64,000 bases of DNA from contig CP030759.1 of assembly GCA_003290465.1 (NCBI GenBank), positions 3,103,501 to 3,167,500 on the forward strand, given 5' to 3'. Source of the stretch: Candidatus Sumerlaea chitinivorans. GTDB lineage: Bacteria > Sumerlaeota > Sumerlaeia > Sumerlaeales > Sumerlaeaceae. The position numbers and the translations under genes were made by a program. The notes under the pieces were generated by a model. It did no database searches, was not told where the DNA came from, and was given only the letters and a program-made list of their open reading frames with translations. Below are positions 26,094 through 34,586 of this stretch, piece by piece (positions within the stretch are counted from its first letter, which is position 1; each line of letters begins with the position of its first letter).

Positions 26094-27257
26094 TTACTTG
26101 CCACGAATTTTGTCAAGCACCGTGCGCAGCGGGTTTGTCGCTTTTGTTTCCGCTACATTCTGCGTTGGGGGAGAGCCTGCGCCAGCGCAACCAAAATAGC
26201 GGATGTGCCACGGCTCCACGACTCGTTTCCGTGCACCCGAGCCGCTGACCACCGTAAACCGCCAACCGTAACGCTCGGCATTTTTGGCGAGCCACCGCCC
26301 CTCCGGGGTGTTCGCGAAAGCTGGATTGGTGACGTAGCGTTCGGTGGAGGTGACATCGGCAGTTGTGCCGAGCTGGTGCTCGCTCTTACCCGGCCGAGCC
26401 GCGGTTCTGGAAGCGCGCCCCCGGCGTCCCACCGTCTGGGAGTAGATCCGCTGCTGGTGCCGTATGTCGCGGTATCCGCTGAAGATCCGCAAGGTAAGCC
26501 CCTCGCGTGCCGCGTCACGAAACATGCGCACAAGGGACTCTGCCGCCTCGCGTCTCAAGTACACCGGCTGATTGGCATAGCACCACTCTACGGGAACGAG
26601 CACGAGATCCGTCGGCATGAAATCGGGAGGAAGCTGATCGCGGTACGCATCCTCACCACCAATCGGCAGATCGCGTCCATTGAGTCCGCGCCCGCGCAGC
26701 TCGAGCGGGATCGGTGCTCCGGCTGGGCGCGTCCGGTAATCGGTATTGAAGCTGCGCGCAGCTGGAATTAGCGAAGCTACCACTGCACGGGTACGCTCGT
26801 AGGTGAGCGAAGAGAACTGAGAGACCGCGTCCGTCGGTAGAGACGCAAGCTTGCGATCCGCGGAATCCGATACGCCGGCTTTTGGGGTAGGTAGGGCGAT
26901 GGGAGAGGGGGCTTCCGCCGGACGGCTGCCTTTCTGAGCGCGAACCGCCGAAGCGTTGCGGGCCTGCTCCACTTGGTTTGCCGTGTCAGCCTCGGCGTAG
27001 AAATTCGGCGAGACGTTTTGGGCAGGCGGCGCTGGAGAAGGGGGCGGCAGAGTTCGCTTCGCCGTATCGTGAGCCGTTTGTCGGCCTTTTTTAGTAGGGG
27101 CTGCCGCCGGTGTTGGGGGGGCTCCGGTTTTTGCTGGGCGAACAATTCGAATGGTCGGACGCGGCGTTGTGAGCTGGTTGGGACTCACCGGCGCCGCGAG
27201 GCAGCACGCAACCATCGTCACGAGCACTCCGAAGCATGCAACCCTACGCCCAAACAT
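26094..27257 (-). CDS. VanY-type D-alanyl-D-alanine carboxypeptidase (peptidase M15)
   Basis: A 387-residue exported zinc carboxypeptidase expected to remove the terminal D-Ala from peptidoglycan stem peptides. Start ATG 27257 gives a signal peptide ('VACFGVLVTMVACCLAAP'); a TTG 12 codons upstream is the alternative, and neither has a strong ribosome binding site. A Pro/Ala-rich linker (about 30-130) precedes the catalytic domain (about 215-355). VanY motifs are complete: 'FSGYRDIRHQQ' (259-269), zinc ligands H294 and D301 in 'SEHQLGTTADV', and 'VEPWHIRYFG' (347-356) with catalytic E348 and third ligand H351. An intact VanY domain could in principle contribute to glycopeptide resistance, but no other van gene is near and a housekeeping role is more likely. 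Confidence 0.9.
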   Translation of the reverse strand: MFGRRVACFGVLVTMVACCLAAPVSPNQLTTPRPTIRIVRPAKTGAPPTPAAAPTKKGRQTAHDTAKRTLPPPSPAPPAQNVSPNFYAEADTANQVEQARNASAVRAQKGSRPAEAPSPIALPTPKAGVSDSADRKLASLPTDAVSQFSSLTYERTRAVVASLIPAARSFNTDYRTRPAGAPIPLELRGRGLNGRDLPIGGEDAYRDQLPPDFMPTDLVLVPVEWCYANQPVYLRREAAESLVRMFRDAAREGLTLRIFSGYRDIRHQQRIYSQTVGRRGRASRTAARPGKSEHQLGTTADVTSTERYVTNPAFANTPEGRWLAKNAERYGWRFTVVSGSGARKRVVEPWHIRYFGCAGAGSPPTQNVAETKATNPLRTVLDKIRGK

Positions 27258-27552
27258 GCATGTTTGATAGGGCGCAAGTTCTTTCCCACGCAAGGAAAAC
27301 GAAGCGGTTGCCTTCCCTTTTGGTTGACCACCAAGACAACCGGAGCGGGGGGATTAGGATGGGGCGTGAAGGTGCCCCCAAATGATCTTCGTAGTGCCAG
27401 CGTGTGATTGGTGGAGGACGAGTTGCCTTGTGCGGGATAAACTGAGTTTCAAACCGAGAAAGACGCGACCTGAAACTTAGCGTTCTCCGGAAAAGAGACC
27501 AGCGGGAACGTGAGCCGCTTCTCACGGCAGGACCAAGAGAATTCCTCTGGCA

Positions 27553-27594
27553 AAGAAATTGGCGACTGGGATTTCCGAAAATCCCAGTCGCCAA
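27553..27594 (-). terminator. Rho-independent terminator of the second pseudopilin gene
   Basis: A perfect 16-bp stem, TTGGCGACTGGGATTT (27559-27574) with its exact complement at 27579-27594, and a 4-nt loop. On the minus strand it is followed by TTTCTTT. It is the strongest hairpin I found in the window. Confidence 0.85.
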
Positions 27595-27622
27595 CCGAAA
27601 CGGATTTCACCAAGACAACGAA

Positions 27623-28357
27623 TTACCGCTGGAAGTCGATGGCTTTCACTAAGCCCGAGCCCGCAGCGTAGCCGCTTCCGCTCACCTTGCCGTACGAAGC
27701 GCCACCTGCACGGAAGATGCTACCACGCGATACCGTGCCGTTGGTCGGGTCGTAGAGCAAGCTGACGCAGTCGCCGACTTTGTCCACACCGTCGTTGGCG
27801 AGAACGCCGCCGAGGTTATAGTAGCAACCATCTGGACCCGTCGAGTGCAACAGCCACGCACGCGCCCGCATGTCCAACGCTGGGTTGGTGAAGGAGTCCG
27901 CGGGCACAACCGGGCGCTGATCGCTGTTCCACGACTGATAGATCAACAGGTTCAGCTTTGCAGCGACATCCGAGCCCGTCAGGGCCGTGGGAGCTGTCAG
28001 AGCGTTGATCGCTGCAGCCGTAGCAGCGCTATAGCGGCCCTTGTAGTTGAACGGATCCTTGAAGCTCACCGACGATACATACGCTACTGGCGTCGAGAGA
28101 CGCTCGAGGTATTTGTCGGTGGTGAAGCTGTCGCTTGGGTCGCCGAGTGCTGTTCCACGGTTATTGCACGGCGGGTATGCGTTATTGTCCACATAGTACG
28201 ACTCCAGTGCCGTGGCCATGGACCGCATGTCGGCTTTGACGCGACTCACCTTCGATCGGGTTTGGGCCTCAAGGAAGTTCGGAACCGCGATTGCGGCAAG
28301 AATAGCAATAATGGCCACCACGATCAGCAACTCGATAAGCGTAAATCCCTTCTTCAT
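27623..28357 (-). CDS. Type II secretion/type IV pilin-like pseudopilin (paralogue)
   Basis: A 244-residue prepilin whose N-terminal half is almost the same as the pseudopilin at 14.3-14.9 kb: 'MKKGFTLIELL', 'PNFLEAQTRSKV', 'DMRSMATALESY'. Cleavage is expected after Gly4. ATG 28357 is chosen for its GAGAGGTG ribosome binding site; an upstream TTG lacks one. The C-terminal domain is larger and differs, with 'YDPTNGTVSRG' shared and a Gly/Ser-rich end. No assembly ATPase, prepilin peptidase or secretin is adjacent. It may be a minor pilin or major pseudopilin subunit assembled by machinery encoded elsewhere. Confidence 0.9.
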   Translation of the reverse strand: MKKGFTLIELLIVVAIIAILAAIAVPNFLEAQTRSKVSRVKADMRSMATALESYYVDNNAYPPCNNRGTALGDPSDSFTTDKYLERLSTPVAYVSSVSFKDPFNYKGRYSAATAAAINALTAPTALTGSDVAAKLNLLIYQSWNSDQRPVVPADSFTNPALDMRARAWLLHSTGPDGCYYNLGGVLANDGVDKVGDCVSLLYDPTNGTVSRGSIFRAGGASYGKVSGSGYAAGSGLVKAIDFQR

Positions 28358-28520
28358 ACATTTCACCTCTCTTCCCTTCAATTCGTCCTGCTACTGCAGG
28401 AACACAACCCTGTAAAAAATCTCTGTGCCGTATTTCAATGAAAAAATGCAAGCATTCGTTGACAAAATCGTGAACCCTTTGCTCAAAAGCTCTGTCTTGA
28501 TCGTGGAAGAGAGGCCAACG

Positions 28521-29411
28521 ATGTTTGTGCAACCCAAAACCATCGAGGAAGCCCTGACGCTCAAAGCAAAGTATGGGGCTCAGGGGGCGTTTATCGCCGG
28601 CGGAACGGATCTCATCGTGCTCATGAATCACGGGCGCACGCCAGCGAACGTATTCATTGATCTGAGCCATGTGGAGGGGCTCGACTTTCTCGAGCGTGTG
28701 CAGCTTCCCTCCCGCGATCCGCTGCTTGCGAACCTGCAAGACAAGGAAGCGTATGTGTGTGGCCCAGCGGTAACTTTTGCGCGGTTGGCGGACTTACCGG
28801 TTCGCTGCTTGGCCGAGGCGGCCCGGAGTGTGGGCGGGCCGCAAATCCGCAATCGTGGAACAATTGCGGGCAATCTTGCCACCGCCTCGCCTGCCGGAGA
28901 CGGCTCTACAGCCTTACTCTCCCTCGACGCATGGGTGGAACTGCGCAGCCGATCCCAAACACGTGTCATGCCGTTGCGAGACTTTTTCGTGGGATATCGC
29001 AAGACCGCGCTTGGGCCTGACGAGCTGATCTCACGCATTGCGTTTCCTGCCACTTGGCGCACGGGGTGGCGCAAGCTCGGTAAACGCGGAGCGATGAACA
29101 TCTCCCTGGTCTGTTGCTCGGTGGGCGTTGGCCCCGATTGGACCTTTCATGTCGCGTTTGGGAGCGTAGGCCCTTACCCGCTTGTGGCGCCGCAAACGGC
29201 GGAGTTCTTGACGGACGCTGCCCGCACGAAAGGCGAAGTCCCCGTGGATGCGGCAACGCTTGAAGAAGCAGCACGGTTGGCCGCGCAGGAGGTACGCCCC
29301 ATCGACGATTTCCGTGGCAGCGCCGACTATCGCCGCGCCATGGCCGGCACACTCCTCAAGAAAGTCTTGCGCTCGTTGGCCGGCCTCGAGCCAGCCGTGG
29401 CAATCCATTAG
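28521..29411 (+). CDS. FAD-binding subunit of a molybdopterin dehydrogenase (xanthine dehydrogenase/CO dehydrogenase medium subunit family)
   Basis: A 296-residue flavoprotein subunit that normally passes electrons from a molybdenum subunit, via a 2Fe-2S subunit, to NAD+ or another acceptor. ATG 28521 is chosen for the AGAGAGG ribosome binding site and the family-typical opening 'MFVQPKTIEEAL'; the frame continues upstream to a GTG. FAD-binding motifs are present: 'IAGGTDL' (25-31) and 'GPQIRNRGTIAGNL' (about 106-119). The C-terminal CO_deh_flav_C domain follows, with 'ISRIAFPA' and 'RPIDDFRGSADYRR'. The catalytic and iron-sulfur subunits are not in the window, which is unusual because these genes are normally clustered. 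A short CCCCAA/TTGGGG hairpin follows the stop codon. Confidence 0.88.
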   Translation: MFVQPKTIEEALTLKAKYGAQGAFIAGGTDLIVLMNHGRTPANVFIDLSHVEGLDFLERVQLPSRDPLLANLQDKEAYVCGPAVTFARLADLPVRCLAEAARSVGGPQIRNRGTIAGNLATASPAGDGSTALLSLDAWVELRSRSQTRVMPLRDFFVGYRKTALGPDELISRIAFPATWRTGWRKLGKRGAMNISLVCCSVGVGPDWTFHVAFGSVGPYPLVAPQTAEFLTDAARTKGEVPVDAATLEEAARLAAQEVRPIDDFRGSADYRRAMAGTLLKKVLRSLAGLEPAVAIH

Positions 29412-29525
29412 ACCCCAAGCGTTGGGGGGACACTCAAACGTGTAGCGCTTCAGCGCAGCGTTTGCATCGCAGTCGCGCCTGTGAATAAGAGCACTCGCGA
29501 AACACTAAAAAATCGGTGAAAAGGT

Positions 29526-29602
29526 CGGGGCGTAGCGCAGCCTGGTAGCGTACCTGAATGGGGTTCAGGTGGTCGCTGGTTCAAATCCAGTCGCCCCGAC
29601 CA
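29526..29602 (+). tRNA. tRNA-Pro (anticodon GGG)
   Basis: A 77-nt cloverleaf. Acceptor stem CGGGGCG (29526-29532) pairs with CGCCCCG (29592-29598), followed by discriminator A and an encoded CCA (29600-29602). Anticodon stem CCTGA/TCAGG encloses loop ATGGGGT, giving anticodon GGG (29560-29562) and proline. The T-arm contains GGTTCAAATCC. All arms pair. Confidence 0.96.
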
Positions 29603-29876
29603 TTTCCCTTTTCGAGACGGGTTAGCGCTGTTTCTGTCCGATTCTCTCACCTATCGCGCATCTCGGGTTCCACAACCTTGCGCACTCCAGAAACTGTGGT
29701 GTACCATGAGTTGTTAAACCCTCGGAAATGCCTTGGCGCGAGATTACTTTTGCCATGACTTGCGCTTGCCGAAATCCTCCTGTAAGCGACATGAATCAAA
29801 TGCGTTGCAGAACTTTTTTGTCATGAGGCAGGGTTTCGTGCTTGTGGCTTCACAGTGACTTGGAATCAGGGTAGGT

Positions 29877-31028
29877 ATGGGCTTAGCGAATATAGATATT
29901 CGTTGGATTGAGGAATCCGCACGTAAGGCTGCAAAGCATCAGCTTGAAGTGCTCTCGACTCTTCAGTGTGACGTAAGCCACCTTGAAGTTATCCAGCTTC
30001 CGCGCACAGCGAGGCAGGTCCCAGCGTGTGGGGTTGTAGCCTCGGATGCCGGTTTGGTTTCGATCGCACTCTCGCCTTTTCACCTCGAACTATTGCATGT
30101 GGCAGATGACCTTGGACGCGTTCACGTCTGCGAGTTTTTTCCGCTCACTACGCTCGCGAATGATTTGGAGGAGATTTTCAGATCCAACAAAGTTTTGAGC
30201 GAGTTCGTGCAGCGGCTTGAGTGCCAGTGGCATGAGCTATCGGAATTATGGCAAACGTCGAAGCGCCATCAGCCGCCAATGCCGCGTGATGTCCGGCTCG
30301 TAGCGGACACGTTGCGTGAGATTGCTGAGTGGGCGGTTCTCATGGAATTGGCCTGTGAAACCCACGATGGTGAGCACGTGACTGGCATAGAGGTTGGTGG
30401 GGCGCAATTGCGCAAAGTCGTGATGCACGATGGCATGCTCCGGTCAGTTGCTCTTCGCAACGATGTCGTTCAGGAACGGCTTCCACGGTGGTGGCGGGAG
30501 GTTGGGTGGAGAGAGCACGGCTCGATTATTGTGGGCGTTGGCAAATCGTCGGTTCTGTGGCACCGATTAGCTCTTTCGTTGAGCCTCGACAGTCGAGTGC
30601 GAGGCACGGACTACTGCTTCATCCCGATACCGGCCGAGGTTGAAGCCCAGCTCACCCGCAATCCGTCCGGCCGACGTCTTGGGTTTGGGCAATTGGTTCT
30701 CCTGAAGACCCGCCCTGAGGAACTGGGGATGCTGCTTCCGATCGACCTGCCAGAATGGGTGTTCGCGGACCCCGAGCTTGTCAAAACAGTGCTCAGTGAA
30801 GTGTTGGCGACGTGCCAGACAACATTCCCAACGCCGGGATATCCGGCTCCGTTAGGTGCGGCTCACGAGGCGTCGCGGCTTTCGGACTTCGACGCAACTA
30901 TTGTGCGCGATTTGCTCATTCAAGCTCTCAGCAAGGAACTGTCTACAGTAGAATTTGAACGCATGCTTCGATTTTGGGCTTTCCAACGTGACAAATGGCC
31001 GAAAACCGGTCGGTTGGGGCGCGATTAG
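29877..31028 (+). CDS. nurA: NurA-family nuclease
   Basis: A 383-residue protein matching NurA, the 5'-3' nuclease that works with the HerA translocase on DNA ends. The family signature is dispersed but visible: an acidic residue at the end of the first core strand ('VVASDAG', D57), 'VVMHDGML' with D185, 'VGVGKSSVLWHRL' with K223, and the C-terminal 'PTPGYPAPLGAAHEASRL' with H330. These would be the metal ligands and catalytic residues by analogy with archaeal NurA. It lies 29 bp upstream of a HerA-like ATPase, the standard nurA-herA order in one orientation, which supports the call more than motif strength alone. A weak GGGTAGG site precedes the ATG. It begins 275 bp after tRNA-Pro. The role could be repair or anti-phage defence. 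Confidence 0.78.
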   Translation: MGLANIDIRWIEESARKAAKHQLEVLSTLQCDVSHLEVIQLPRTARQVPACGVVASDAGLVSIALSPFHLELLHVADDLGRVHVCEFFPLTTLANDLEEIFRSNKVLSEFVQRLECQWHELSELWQTSKRHQPPMPRDVRLVADTLREIAEWAVLMELACETHDGEHVTGIEVGGAQLRKVVMHDGMLRSVALRNDVVQERLPRWWREVGWREHGSIIVGVGKSSVLWHRLALSLSLDSRVRGTDYCFIPIPAEVEAQLTRNPSGRRLGFGQLVLLKTRPEELGMLLPIDLPEWVFADPELVKTVLSEVLATCQTTFPTPGYPAPLGAAHEASRLSDFDATIVRDLLIQALSKELSTVEFERMLRFWAFQRDKWPKTGRLGRD

Positions 31029-31057
31029 CTTTCACAAGGGTAGGAGGATGCATTGAA

Positions 31058-33319
31058 ATGGATGACCTGATGCGTGAGCGCCTCGGAGTTTTCCGGGGCT
31101 TCGGAGAATCCCGCTACGAAGTCGTGAGTGATGTTCTCATTCCCTATCGTGAGCGTCGCCATGTTCCGCTTCAAGGTGGTTACCTTGTCGTAAGCGTGGA
31201 GGATTTCGATGGAAAACGCTGCGGAGTGCTCGGCCGAGTCATCCGTGCCTATCCGATTGGAGACCTTCTGGGGAGCGCGGGAGAGGATTATTTGGTCGAT
31301 CTCATGCGCCTCGATCAGGAAGTTCCGGAAGCCGTTCGTGTTTCTCGGCTGCGATACCGTGTGAGTTTGCGCCTGCTGGGTCAGGTTACAGTAGAGGCGG
31401 ACGGCTGTGTGCGCTTCACGCCGTCTCTTCGCATGACGCCGCATGTGGGGGCACCTGTGGGATTACCGTCGGATAAAGTTCTGCGCATCCTTGCTTCGGG
31501 CGTTGCGCAAGAGGGCGAGCCCATCGGAGCGCACATTGGTTACTTGGCCATTGGTGATCTGGCTTTCGATGGTTCTCGGCGAGTCAATGGGCGTTGTTTT
31601 CCAGTCCATTTGCGTATGAATTCGCTGGTTGGAAGGCGCTCCGCCGTGTTTGCGCGGGCAGGGATGGGAAAATCCAATTTTGTAAAAGTCCTCTTGTCGC
31701 GCCTGTATCAGGACCCATCGCAATCGGTTGGCACGATTGTGATTGATCCAGAGGGGGAGTACGCCATGAGCAATGCGTCCGAGCCCGGACTTCTCGATCT
31801 GCCATCGCTCGCCGGACGCGTGCTCTTGTTTACGGACCGCAAGGACATTGCCCCCAAATATCGCGAATCCATTGGCGGACGTTGTCGAATCAATTTCAAA
31901 GATCTTTCGCCTCAGGAAGTTGTTGCGAATGCGATACCAGAGGAAAAACAGGATGCGGTCTTTGCCAATACTCTTCGCGGTCTCGACCGCAGCGCATGGA
32001 CATGCTTGGTGGATTTGCTGGCGAAGGATCGTTTTCGGACCAACCCGAATGATGTGGCTTCAATCATTCAGCGGCGAATCAAAGGGGCCGACGGCGAGGA
32101 CGTGATTTGCGGGGCGATCATCAACAATGTGGTTCCCGTGCTCCAGCGATTGCACGACAGCGAGTCCACCCTCTTCGAGCACACGTTTGAACACCTGCGG
32201 CGGGGAGGCATCGTCATCCTCGATGTCTCCATGCTCTCAAGTACGGACGCCCAGCGGCTGAGCGGGTGGCTTTTGCACAAAGTTTTTGCGAACAACCAGC
32301 TTCATTACACCACCGCGCGCGAGGATCAAAACCTCCAGCGGCCTTTACTCATTCCCACACTTGCCGTTCTCGAAGAGGCTCAATACTACTTAGGTAGTCG
32401 CGAAGCTCGTGAGGATTCCCCATTCGTGCGATGGTTCAAAGAGGGACGAAAGTACCAACTGGGGAGCGTCATCGTGACTCAGCAACCCGGCGCAGTACCG
32501 GTTGAGCTCATTTCGCAATGCGACAACTTCTTTGTCTTTCACTTGCTCAGTGGGGTGGATCTCGACGCTCTGGGACGCGCAAATTTTCACTACAGCTCGG
32601 ACATTCTCAACATGATCGCCAGTGAGCCGATCCCGGGTAACTGCTACTTGTGGTCAAGTCGTGGATTGAGTGTGGTCACGTGCGCCCGGATTCTCTCTTT
32701 CTCTCAACTCGTAGCAGAAGACCAGAACAAAGCCCGCGAGGGCATGCCGAGTGAGCAAGTTGCGCAGGACGTGGCGCCGAACGCCGTTTCTGCGATGCCT
32801 GTTCCGTCTTCCACGGCTCATGCTAATCAAGCCCGGGATGCGATCGAAATTCTTGCCCAAGTCGTCGAAGAGGTACTCCACTTCGGGAGCGGTTTAGCAA
32901 TTCGGCCCGTGCGAAGCCGCAAGCTGCTCAAGGCAGGTGCCTCAGATGCGGACTATCCACCCGCTGAAAAGTTGGTTGTGATCAATGCTTACAATCTTCG
33001 CTTTCAGGTGGCGGACGAAATCGAAAAGAGGTATCCGGAGTCCGAAGAGAACGTGGGGCTGCGGGAACAATTACTTGAAGGCTTTGCCGAACGGCGAATC
33101 GTCAAGGAGCCAAAGTTGCAGCGTGTGCTGTGCGAGCGTGGATACTCACCACCTGCACTCATTGCACGGGCCAAGAACCCGGCCAAGAATAAAGACGAGG
33201 ACTTCTTTGTGCTTCTGCGCGATCGCTTGAAATCATCCGCGCGCATCAGAAAAGAAGACGGCTTGGATGTCTCGATTATGCCGATGGGGGGCCAGACTTC
33301 CGAAAGTGATCGCAAGTAA
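31058..33319 (+). CDS. herA: HerA-like hexameric DNA translocase
   Basis: A 753-residue FtsK/HerA-superfamily ATPase expected to form a ring that drives DNA through a NurA partner. ATG 31058 is chosen because TAGGAGGA lies 9 nt upstream; an earlier in-frame ATG would overlap nurA. An N-terminal HerA barrel (HAS-barrel-like, about 20-150) precedes the ATPase core: Walker A 'ARAGMGKSNF' (about 199-208), 'GTIVIDPEGEYA' (about 225-236), Walker B 'TLAVLEEAQYYL' and 'GSVIVTQQPGAVP', a sensor-type strand. The C-terminal 150 residues ('EEVLHFGSGLAI' onward) are helical, basic and unassigned. The 29-bp spacing to nurA indicates one operon. Confidence 0.87.
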   Translation: MDDLMRERLGVFRGFGESRYEVVSDVLIPYRERRHVPLQGGYLVVSVEDFDGKRCGVLGRVIRAYPIGDLLGSAGEDYLVDLMRLDQEVPEAVRVSRLRYRVSLRLLGQVTVEADGCVRFTPSLRMTPHVGAPVGLPSDKVLRILASGVAQEGEPIGAHIGYLAIGDLAFDGSRRVNGRCFPVHLRMNSLVGRRSAVFARAGMGKSNFVKVLLSRLYQDPSQSVGTIVIDPEGEYAMSNASEPGLLDLPSLAGRVLLFTDRKDIAPKYRESIGGRCRINFKDLSPQEVVANAIPEEKQDAVFANTLRGLDRSAWTCLVDLLAKDRFRTNPNDVASIIQRRIKGADGEDVICGAIINNVVPVLQRLHDSESTLFEHTFEHLRRGGIVILDVSMLSSTDAQRLSGWLLHKVFANNQLHYTTAREDQNLQRPLLIPTLAVLEEAQYYLGSREAREDSPFVRWFKEGRKYQLGSVIVTQQPGAVPVELISQCDNFFVFHLLSGVDLDALGRANFHYSSDILNMIASEPIPGNCYLWSSRGLSVVTCARILSFSQLVAEDQNKAREGMPSEQVAQDVAPNAVSAMPVPSSTAHANQARDAIEILAQVVEEVLHFGSGLAIRPVRSRKLLKAGASDADYPPAEKLVVINAYNLRFQVADEIEKRYPESEENVGLREQLLEGFAERRIVKEPKLQRVLCERGYSPPALIARAKNPAKNKDEDFFVLLRDRLKSSARIRKEDGLDVSIMPMGGQTSESDRK

Positions 33320-33734
33320 GCGGTAGGGGAACTCAGAGAAGGCGGCTCTGACCAACTTAGGGAGGGATAGAAAATGCCGCGTGCGGCCGCGCCAAGAGCA
33401 GTTCCAACGGCCGGCATTCGAAAACCAGATGCCGCGGGTCGCCACAATTTGCCATCTCGCTTGCCCTGCTGCGTTCGGGCACAACGTTACGAGGTATGCG
33501 CCAAACCGCCGTCTTGGCAAAATGAACTTCAGGTTGCAAAATCATTGGGCACTCTTCAAAGAAAGCTAATAACGTACACATGTCGGTTGAGGAACTTGTC
33601 CTGAACGAGAAATCAGGGGGAACCGAAGTGTTGTGGATGGTGTCTCCTCATGACCGACGACTGGCCGGGTTGGAGGCGAAAAGTCATGGCCGAGTCCGGC
33701 GTAACACTTAGACAGGCGGGAGGGCAGGTGCTTG
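33320..33734. other. Intergenic stretch after herA
   Basis: No gene is supported. A 76-codon frame starts at 33374 after a good GGGAGGG site, but its composition is irregular and I recognise no domain, so it is not called. No clear terminator for herA is visible. Confidence 0.45.
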
Positions 33735-34287
33735 ATGTTAACTTGTACGCATTGCGGCGCGAGTTGTGAGGGCGACTTTCGTTTTTTCCCCATCGTGTGG
33801 CAAGCCCTTAACCCTGCCCAGCTTACGGCGGGCGGCCGCTCAAACGCCTCCCCATCCTATGGCCCAGTTAGCAACGCGATGCTCTGCGCAGGAAATCGAG
33901 GAATACCTCGAAAACCAGCTGAGGGAGGAGTACAAGAGTGAGGAAGAGAGTAAACGGTTGACGAATGGATGCACGGCTGGGTCCATCGGTCTCCTCCTTA
34001 TGGTCCTTTTACCCGTTGGTTGGCCAATCTTTATTTTGATCTTTACGTGTCTGGGGATTTATTGGATTGGGCGCTCGCTGTTTGGGTTTTATTTCTACAA
34101 GTTGCGGCCCGATGTGCAGGCAAAGCTGAAGGCCATGCGCTATCGTTGGCGGTCAGCCGGAAAAACCCGTTGTCCGATCTGCGAAAACGAGTTTTATTTT
34201 ACGCCTTTTGAGTCGGAGGACACTCTCACTTGCCCATCTTGCGACTCGGATCTGCGTCATGAGGGCAACTACGTCTGGCCTTTATAG
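33735..34287 (+). pseudogene. Zinc-ribbon membrane protein with an apparent frameshift
   Basis: A small membrane protein of unknown function whose frame is interrupted. The ATG at 33735 opens with a zinc-ribbon half, 'CTHCGASCEGDFRF', then meets the run T6C4 at 33782-33791, after which the natural continuation ('SCGKPLT') is found only in the +1 frame. That second frame runs to 34287 and encodes an acidic helix ('EEYLENQLREEYKSEEE'), two adjacent transmembrane segments ('GLLLMVLLPVGWPIFILIF' region) and a C-terminal second zinc ribbon ('CPICENEFYF' and 'CPSCDSDL'). Removing one base in the homopolymer would restore a single protein of about 183 residues. If not an assembly error, the locus is broken or starts internally at ATG 33859 to give about 142 residues. 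Confidence 0.6.
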
Positions 34288-34586
34288 AGAGCGCTTGTGG
34301 TTGGGGCTCGGTCGTCGGCGTATGCGAAACCACAGCTGAGCTGGCACCGGTACGGTAGTCCACAGAGAGGTTCTGATGTTTTCGTGGTTTTCTCCCCAAG
34401 TTTGAATCACGGTGATTCGATTCTTGGCGCTCTGTTCCGCTTAGTAGTAGACGATTGTTCAGGGTATGAGGCAGGAGTGGCGGGTGTCTCACACTGTGCT
34501 TCTCCGACGCGTAAAGAAAAAATGCCCGCACATCGTGACGATGCTCCCGCCGTCGATACGGTACTCGACTAAGGCGGCGATGCACG

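Noticed and set aside
33374-33604. 76-codon frame after a good GGGAGGG site
   Set aside because: Site alone is not enough; the peptide looks random and nothing supports translation.
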